Below are positions 5,737 through 9,577 of a stretch of 9,577 nucleotides of DNA, one piece after another. Origin of the DNA: Micrococcales bacterium UBA3913. Lineage in GTDB: Bacteria > Actinomycetota > Actinomycetes > Actinomycetales > Microbacteriaceae. The position numbers were made by a program, and so were the translations under genes. The stretch covers positions 1-9,577 of the forward strand of contig DGEZ01000096.1 in assembly GCA_002391425.1 (NCBI GenBank), read 5' to 3'. The notes under the pieces were generated by a model. That model was given only the letters and a program-made list of their open reading frames with translations. It ran no database searches and was not told the origin of the DNA. Position 1 is the stretch's first letter, and every line of letters starts with the position of its first letter.

Positions 5737-8452
5737 CGCCACCTGCGTTTCCGGACGACCCTGCTCGCACGTTCAGAAGGTCGTACCTGTCGATTGCGTC
5801 CTGTGCTTTCTGCATGTCCACGGCGCCCTCGAGAGCAAGATTCCTCAACACCTGAACCACGATGGAGGGGCCGTCGATCTTGTAGAAGCGGCGAGCAGCC
5901 GCACGGGTGTCAGAGAAGCCGAAGTCGTCGGCGCCCAGAGTCGCATACCGGCCGGGGATGAACTCGCGGACCAGGTCTGGAAGGGTATGCGAGTAGTCGG
6001 TCACCGCCACGAACGGACCCTGCGCATCCCGGAGCTTGTCAGTCAGGTAGGGGGTGCGTAGCGGCTCTGTCGGGTGAAGCAGCGCATGCTCATCCGCCTC
6101 GATGCCGTCGCGGCGCAGCTCCGTCCAGCTGGTCACAGACCAGACATCGGCGGAGACTCCCCAGTCGTCGGCCAGGAGGCGCTGGGCCTCCAGGGCCCAT
6201 GGGACGGCGACACCGGAGGCGAGAATCTGCGCCTTGGGCCCATCCACCGGGGAGACGGAGATTCTGTGGATGCCTCGGACGATGCCCTCCACGTCGACAT
6301 CCTCCGGCTCTGCCGGCTGGATGATCGGCTCGTTGTACACCGTCAGGTAATAGCTCACATTCGGATGCGGGTGGGTGCCCCCGTACATCCGCTCAATGCC
6401 GGCTCGTACAATGTGCGAGATCTCGTAGCCGAAGGCCGGATCGTACGCGACGATGGCCGGATTCGTTGAGGCGATGATCGGCGAGTGCCCATCCGCGTGC
6501 TGCAAGCCCTCGCCGGTGAGCGTGGTGCGGCCGGCGGTCGCACCGATGATGAAGCCACGCGCCATCTGATCTCCGGCGGCCCAGAAGGCGTCACCGGTGC
6601 GCTGGAAGCCGAACATGGAATAGAACAGGTACACCGGGATCATCAGTTCGCCGTGCGTGGCATAGCTGGTGCCGGCGGCGGTGAACGCCGCGACGGCCCC
6701 CGCCTCGTTGATCCCTGGGTGAAGGATCTGGCCCTGGGGACTCTCCGTCCACCTCAACAGCATGTCACGGTCGACGGAGGTGTAGTGCTGCCCGTGTGGG
6801 TTGTAGATCTTGTTGCTGGGGAAGTAGGAGTCCATGCCGAAGGTGCGTGCCTCGTCGGGAACGATCGGCACAAAGCGCGCACCGAACTGCTTGTCCTTGG
6901 TGAGTTCTTTGAGCAGACGCACGAAGGCCATCGTGGTCGCGACCTCGTTCTGGCCCGAACCCGCCCGGAGCACGCTGTAGGGCTTGTCTGCGGGCAACGG
7001 GATCTGCGTGTACCGGCTGCGCCGCTGCGGCAGGAAACCACCCAGCTCCCGGCGGCGTTCGATCATGTACCGAATCGCCTCATTGTCGGGGCCCGGATTG
7101 TAGTAGGGGGGAAGGTAGGGGTCAGCCTCGAGCTGAGCATCCGTGAACGGGATGTGCAGCCAGTCCCGCATGTGCTTCAGATCGTCGATCTTGAGCTTCT
7201 TCATCTGGTGGGCAGCCATCTTGCCTTCGAAGTGCGGACCCAGACCGTACCCCTTGACCGTATGGGCGAGGATGACGGTCGGCTTGCCATTCTTGAGCGT
7301 CACGGCCCGCTGGTACGCGGCATACACCTTGCGGGCGTCATGACCACCTCGACGCAGCTTCCAGATCTGCTCGTCCGTGTACCCATCCACCAACGCCAGC
7401 GCGCGCGGATCCCGACCGAAGAAGTGTTCGCGCACGTATGCGCCGCTCTCAGCCTTCATCGTCTGGTAGTCGCCGTCCGGGGTAGTGTTCATGATGTGCC
7501 GCAGGGCGCCCTCGGTGTCGTGCGCCAGCAGGTCATCCCACTCGCGTCCCCAGATCACCTTGATGACATTCCAGCCAGCACCGCGGAAGAAGCTTTCCAG
7601 CTCGGCGATGATGCTGCCGTTTCCGCGCACCGGGCCGTCAAGACGCTGCAAATTGCAGTTGACAACCCAAATGAGGTTGTCCAGGTTGTCGTTCGTCGCG
7701 ACCTGTACCTGGCCACGGCTCTCCACCTCGTCCATCTCGCCGTCGCCGAGGAAAGCCCACACATTCTGGTCGGAGCAGTCCTTGATGCCACGATTCGTCA
7801 GGTACCGGTTGAACTGTGCCTGGTAAATGGAGTTAATCGGTCCGAGACCCATCGACACGGTCGGGAACTGCCAGAACTCCGGCATGTTGCGCGGATGCGG
7901 GTAGGAGGACAGGCCGTGTGCGGACTTCTCCTGGCGGAAGCCGTCCAGATCGTGCTCCGTGAACCGCCCCTCCAGGAACGCACGCGCGTATGGGCCGGGC
8001 GCGGCGTGCCCCTGGATGAAGATGTGGTCACCGCCAGAGGGATGGTCGGGGCCACGGAAGAAGTGGTTGAACCCCGTCTCGTACAGCACCGCCGACGAAG
8101 CATACGTGGCCATGTGTCCGCCCACGCCGATGCCCGGGCGCTGTGCCCGGTGCACCATGACGGCGTTGTTCCAGCGAATCCATCGGCGATACTCGCGCTC
8201 GACCTCTTCGTCGCCCGGAATCGCGGGCTCCTCTTCCGGCGGGATGGTGTTGACGAAGTCTGTGTGTAATTTGACGGGGTAGTCGAGTCCTTTTTCCTTC
8301 GATCGCTCGACCAGAACGTTCATGATCTGCTGTGCGCGCTGTGTGCCTCGTTGCGCAATCAGTGCATCCAGCGATTCGGTCCATTCTGCTGTTTCTTGCG
8401 GATCGCTGTCAGGAGTTGCCTCGGTGGCGGGCTCAAACGGGTTCGTCGCCAA
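5729..8452 (-). CDS. aceE: Pyruvate dehydrogenase E1 component, homodimeric
   Basis: AceE is the thiamine-diphosphate enzyme that decarboxylates pyruvate and passes the acetyl group to the E2 lipoyl domain, the first PDH step toward acetyl-CoA. From the chosen start it has 907 residues, normal for this class. It shows GGHMATYASSA (111-121), GDGEMDEVESRG (236-247) running to the cofactor motif NCNLQRLDGP (265-274), the mobile loop EGKMAAHQMKK (409-419) with His415, and the later blocks GINEAG, FGFQRTGD and GEGLQHADGHSP. The frame extends upstream to a TTG at 8512, but those 20 residues look untranslated. The TTG at 8452, starting MATNPFEPATEA, has GAGG five bases upstream. A hairpin (8462-8476) abuts that site. 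It is divergent from ahpE and overlaps fasR. Met412 replaces the Asn usually seen in the mobile loop. Confidence 0.96.
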   Translation of the reverse strand: MATNPFEPATEATPDSDPQETAEWTESLDALIAQRGTQRAQQIMNVLVERSKEKGLDYPVKLHTDFVNTIPPEEEPAIPGDEEVEREYRRWIRWNNAVMVHRAQRPGIGVGGHMATYASSAVLYETGFNHFFRGPDHPSGGDHIFIQGHAAPGPYARAFLEGRFTEHDLDGFRQEKSAHGLSSYPHPRNMPEFWQFPTVSMGLGPINSIYQAQFNRYLTNRGIKDCSDQNVWAFLGDGEMDEVESRGQVQVATNDNLDNLIWVVNCNLQRLDGPVRGNGSIIAELESFFRGAGWNVIKVIWGREWDDLLAHDTEGALRHIMNTTPDGDYQTMKAESGAYVREHFFGRDPRALALVDGYTDEQIWKLRRGGHDARKVYAAYQRAVTLKNGKPTVILAHTVKGYGLGPHFEGKMAAHQMKKLKIDDLKHMRDWLHIPFTDAQLEADPYLPPYYNPGPDNEAIRYMIERRRELGGFLPQRRSRYTQIPLPADKPYSVLRAGSGQNEVATTMAFVRLLKELTKDKQFGARFVPIVPDEARTFGMDSYFPSNKIYNPHGQHYTSVDRDMLLRWTESPQGQILHPGINEAGAVAAFTAAGTSYATHGELMIPVYLFYSMFGFQRTGDAFWAAGDQMARGFIIGATAGRTTLTGEGLQHADGHSPIIASTNPAIVAYDPAFGYEISHIVRAGIERMYGGTHPHPNVSYYLTVYNEPIIQPAEPEDVDVEGIVRGIHRISVSPVDGPKAQILASGVAVPWALEAQRLLADDWGVSADVWSVTSWTELRRDGIEADEHALLHPTEPLRTPYLTDKLRDAQGPFVAVTDYSHTLPDLVREFIPGRYATLGADDFGFSDTRAAARRFYKIDGPSIVVQVLRNLALEGAVDMQKAQDAIDRYDLLNVRAGSSGNAGGDA

Positions 8453-8461
8453 TGGGTCCTC

Positions 8462-8476
8462 GTTTCTGTGAGAAAC
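8462..8476 (-). promoter_or_regulatory. Hairpin next to the aceE ribosome-binding site
   Basis: GTTTCT-GTG-AGAAAC is a perfect inverted repeat with six-base arms and a three-base loop. On the minus strand it ends directly before the GAGG of the aceE TTG start, so if folded in the message it could affect ribosome access. The same palindrome could equally be a DNA operator. Confidence 0.45.
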
Positions 8477-8541
8477 CGAACAAAATCGGTGCCAAATAGA
8501 TAAGGCATGCAACTGTTCATTCTATAGACTTTGTCGGTTTC
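8472..8541. repeat. Spaced inverted repeat GAAACCGA(A)CAAA
   Basis: GAAACCGAACAAA at 8472-8484 and TTTGTCGGTTTC at 8530-8541 are reverse complements except for one extra A, with 45 nt between them. The left arm also sits inside ACCGA-ACAAAA-TCGGT (8475-8490), a smaller palindrome. The arms flank the AT-rich patch expected to hold promoters, the layout of a dimeric regulator bound at two sites. Confidence 0.5.
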
Positions 8542-8687
8542 CGCACATTCCGCCGGGAAAACGGGAGCTGACGACTGAGAACTACGTGTGATCCGCTGTG
8601 TGTCTGTCGCGCATTTGCATGGCGATGATTAGGATGGGCGGGGTTCATCCGATCAGCGTGTATCAGAGGGGAAGTAGAGGCGCGGAC

Positions 8688-9158
8688 ATGGCGTTGGAGA
8701 ATGACACGCAGGCACCAGACTTTGAGCTTCCGAATCAGTTCGGCGAGCGCATCCGGCTCAGTGATTTCCACGGCGTGAAGCCGGTGGTGTTGTGCTTCTT
8801 CCCGCTGGCGTTCTCGAATGTGTGCACGGGGGAGCTGTGCGCACTGCGCGACAATCTCGCCCTGTTCCAGGATGCGAATGTCGAACTGCTGGCCATCTCT
8901 GTCGACTCGAAGCACACGCTCCGGGCTTTCGCCGAGGCGGAAGGGTATACGTTCAGTCTGCTGGCGGACTTCTGGCCCCATGGTGCGGTGGCCAAGGAGT
9001 ATGGCGTGTTCATCCCCGAGTCCGGGTACGCGAACCGGGCGACGTTCGTGATCGACAAGCAGGGGATCATTCGCGACTCGATCATCACAGCGCCGGGGCA
9101 GCCGCGGGATCTCGAATCGTATCGGGAAGCCCTGGACGAGGTGCTCTCCGCGCACTGA
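8688..9158 (+). CDS. ahpE: AhpE-type peroxiredoxin
   Basis: This is a thiol peroxidase that reduces hydrogen peroxide, organic peroxides or peroxynitrite in the cytoplasm. At 156 residues it is close to the 153 of M. tuberculosis AhpE and shares its layout: APDFELPNQFG (9-19), the active-site block PLAFSNVCTGELC with peroxidatic Cys46, LLADFWPHGAVAKEYGVF, and the conserved Arg in NRATF. M. tuberculosis AhpE, recalled from memory, has Asp where this protein has Cys51. That gives a C-X4-C spacing as in bacterioferritin-comigratory (PrxQ) enzymes, so an intramolecular disulfide cycle is possible. The frame continues upstream to 8598, but ATG 8688 is preferred: GAGG lies seven bases before it and the family begins here. 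It is divergent from aceE and followed by a terminator-like hairpin and tRNA-Val. Confidence 0.93.
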   Translation: MALENDTQAPDFELPNQFGERIRLSDFHGVKPVVLCFFPLAFSNVCTGELCALRDNLALFQDANVELLAISVDSKHTLRAFAEAEGYTFSLLADFWPHGAVAKEYGVFIPESGYANRATFVIDKQGIIRDSIITAPGQPRDLESYREALDEVLSAH

Positions 9159-9180
9159 GCCGTGAGGTGGATTGGGGTGC

Positions 9181-9193
9181 GCGGGCATCCCGC
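9181..9193 (+). terminator. Terminator-like hairpin after ahpE
   Basis: GCGGG-CAT-CCCGC is a perfect five-pair hairpin starting 23 nt after the ahpE stop, followed by CGTTAATTCT, a T-containing but not continuous tail. It is well placed to end the ahpE transcript before the tRNA promoter. Confidence 0.45.
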
Positions 9194-9201
9194 CGTTAAT
9201 T

Positions 9202-9230
9202 CTCACAAACCGCCCGGTATTCGTTAGTAT
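9202..9230 (+). promoter_or_regulatory. Candidate sigma-70-type promoter of tRNA-Val
   Basis: CTCACA (9202-9207) and TAGTAT (9225-9230) each match four of six bases of the -35 and -10 consensus and are separated by the ideal 17 nt. The predicted transcription start, around 9237, is about ten bases before the tRNA 5' end. Confidence 0.5.
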
Positions 9231-9247
9231 CGTGTGGTTGGTTGTTG

Positions 9248-9324
9248 GGGCCTATAGCTCAGTTGGTTAGAGCACCTCGTTTACACCGAGGGGGTCGGGA
9301 GTTCGAATCTCTCTGGGCCCACCA
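9248..9324 (+). tRNA. tRNA-Val, anticodon TAC, CCA encoded
   Basis: A full cloverleaf can be folded by hand. The acceptor stem is GGGCCTA (9248-9254) with TGGGCCC (9314-9320), with one G-T pair. The D stem is GCTC/GAGC (9257-9260, 9270-9273). The anticodon stem is CCTCG/CGAGG around the loop TTTACAC (9280-9286). The variable loop is GGGTC, and the T stem GGGAG/CTCTC encloses TTCGAAT. The anticodon TAC at 9282-9284 reads valine GUA and, by wobble, GUG codons. The discriminator is A at 9321 and the CCA tail is in the DNA (9322-9324). Confidence 0.97.
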
Positions 9325-9577
9325 AAAGTTCGTTGCTCCACTCGGTAGTGTTTCGGAGCCGTTGTCTGTGTTCTCGCCCCCCGAATCTGATCCGTAATCT
9401 TGCCTGCGGACGAGAATCCGCGACACCCGGTAACAGTGAAACCCCAAACCCCGCAGATCTTGCCTGCGGACGAGAAGCCGCGACCAAACTGACGGAACTG
9501 TGCGGCGCCAGGTCCTTATAGAGAATGGACCCGGGCAGATCCGTCACTTTGGGTGGTGAAAGCGGGTACGGAGCCGG
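9325..9577. other. Terminal 253 nt without a recognisable gene
   Basis: No coding region here is supported by a family match or a good ribosome-binding site. The minus-strand open frames run into the complement of the tRNA and give the familiar spurious peptide ending GPERFELPTPSV. GCTCC (9335-9339) and GGAGC (9355-9359) could pair after the tRNA, with a large loop. The main content is a two-copy 28-nt repeat. A plus-strand GTG near 9554 stays open to the window edge but is too short to judge. Confidence 0.6.
9397..9484. repeat. Two 28-nt direct repeats with a 60-nt period
   Basis: Bases 9397-9424 and 9457-9484 differ at one position only (T 9417 versus G 9477). Each begins ATCTTGCCTGCGGACGAGAA and ends CCGCGAC. 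The 32-nt stretch between them is unique. In the first copy GCGGA-CGAGAA-TCCGC can fold into a five-pair hairpin; the T-to-G change shortens this to four pairs in the second. No third copy occurs 60 nt further on either side. Confidence 0.75.

Larger units (their letters stand above)
8453..8687. promoter_or_regulatory. Divergent control region of aceE and ahpE
   Basis: These 235 nt hold the leaders and presumably the promoters of both genes. An AT-rich patch at 8494-8532 stands out from the GC-rich surroundings and is the likeliest promoter area. On the minus strand TAGAAT (complement of 8519-8524) matches five of six bases of a -10 box, but its -35 is poor. On the plus strand TATAGA (8523-8528) is weaker. 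Ribosome-binding sites are GAGG for aceE (5 nt before TTG 8452) and GAGG 8677-8680 for ahpE (7 nt before ATG 8688). Confidence 0.55.

Noticed and set aside
6485..8269. Long plus-strand open frame of 594 codons inside aceE
   Set aside because: It is antisense to a clear aceE reading frame, has no recognisable domain, and such frames are common opposite GC-rich genes with biased third codon positions.
8517..9206. Minus-strand open frame of 229 codons across ahpE and its leader
   Set aside because: It lies antisense to the well-supported ahpE gene and resembles no family.
9397..9484. Calling the repeat pair a CRISPR array
   Set aside because: There are only two copies and one spacer, no cas gene or leader is visible, and the repeat does not match a family I recognise. 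It is reported as a repeat instead.
9259..9547. Minus-strand open frames giving peptides such as GPERFELPTPSV and QRDSNSRPPRCKRG
   Set aside because: These are the classic false proteins from translating the complement of a tRNA gene; here they run through tRNA-Val.
9554..9577. Possible GTG-initiated gene running off the right edge
   Set aside because: Only about eight codons are visible, with no ribosome-binding site, so no call is justified.
9248..9577. tRNA-Val as an integration site of a mobile element
   Set aside because: No repeat of the tRNA 3' end, integrase or phage gene occurs downstream within the window.

Overview
This GC-rich window reads as chromosomal core DNA of a high-GC Gram-positive bacterium (Actinomycetota). 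The gene order aceE, fasR, fabD, fabH, acpP, fabF, the AhpE-type peroxiredoxin and the DUF3145 protein all point there. Resemblance to remembered proteins suggests Microbacteriaceae or Micrococcaceae-like relatives, but genus cannot be read from the sequence. The first 19 bases are not genomic: they are the Tn5/Nextera mosaic-end adapter, so the left edge is an untrimmed contig end.

Layout, left to right. A plus-strand gene for a DUF3145 protein (90-593) converges on a long minus-strand series. Read in its own direction (right to left), that series is: aceE (pyruvate dehydrogenase E1, TTG start at 8452), fasR (PucR-type regulator, overlapping aceE by 8 nt), a 240-nt gap likely to hold a second promoter, then fabD, fabH, acpP and fabF. 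Divergent from aceE is ahpE on the plus strand (8688-9158). It is followed by a hairpin, a promoter-like pair and tRNA-Val(TAC) with an encoded CCA (9248-9324). The last 253 nt hold no recognisable gene but carry two near-identical 28-nt repeats exactly 60 nt apart.

How the genes fit together. AceE turns pyruvate into acetyl groups on the PDH complex. FabD makes malonyl-ACP, FabH starts chains, AcpP carries the acyl intermediates and FabF elongates. FasR, by homology with the Streptomyces regulator at the same locus, probably activates the fab genes. The window therefore links acetyl-CoA supply, its regulator and the type II fatty acid synthase. AhpE detoxifies peroxides.

Four start codons were moved inward from the longest open frames: fabF, fabD (GTG), fasR and aceE (TTG); ahpE was treated the same way. 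Ribosome-binding sites and family alignment support these choices. I see no CRISPR-Cas, phage, transposase, toxin-antitoxin or new defence system. The best leads are the DUF3145 gene, hairpins on both sides of acpP, an inverted repeat in the aceE/ahpE control region, a substitution in the mobile loop of AceE, a CX4C motif in AhpE, and two unexplained repeat pairs.
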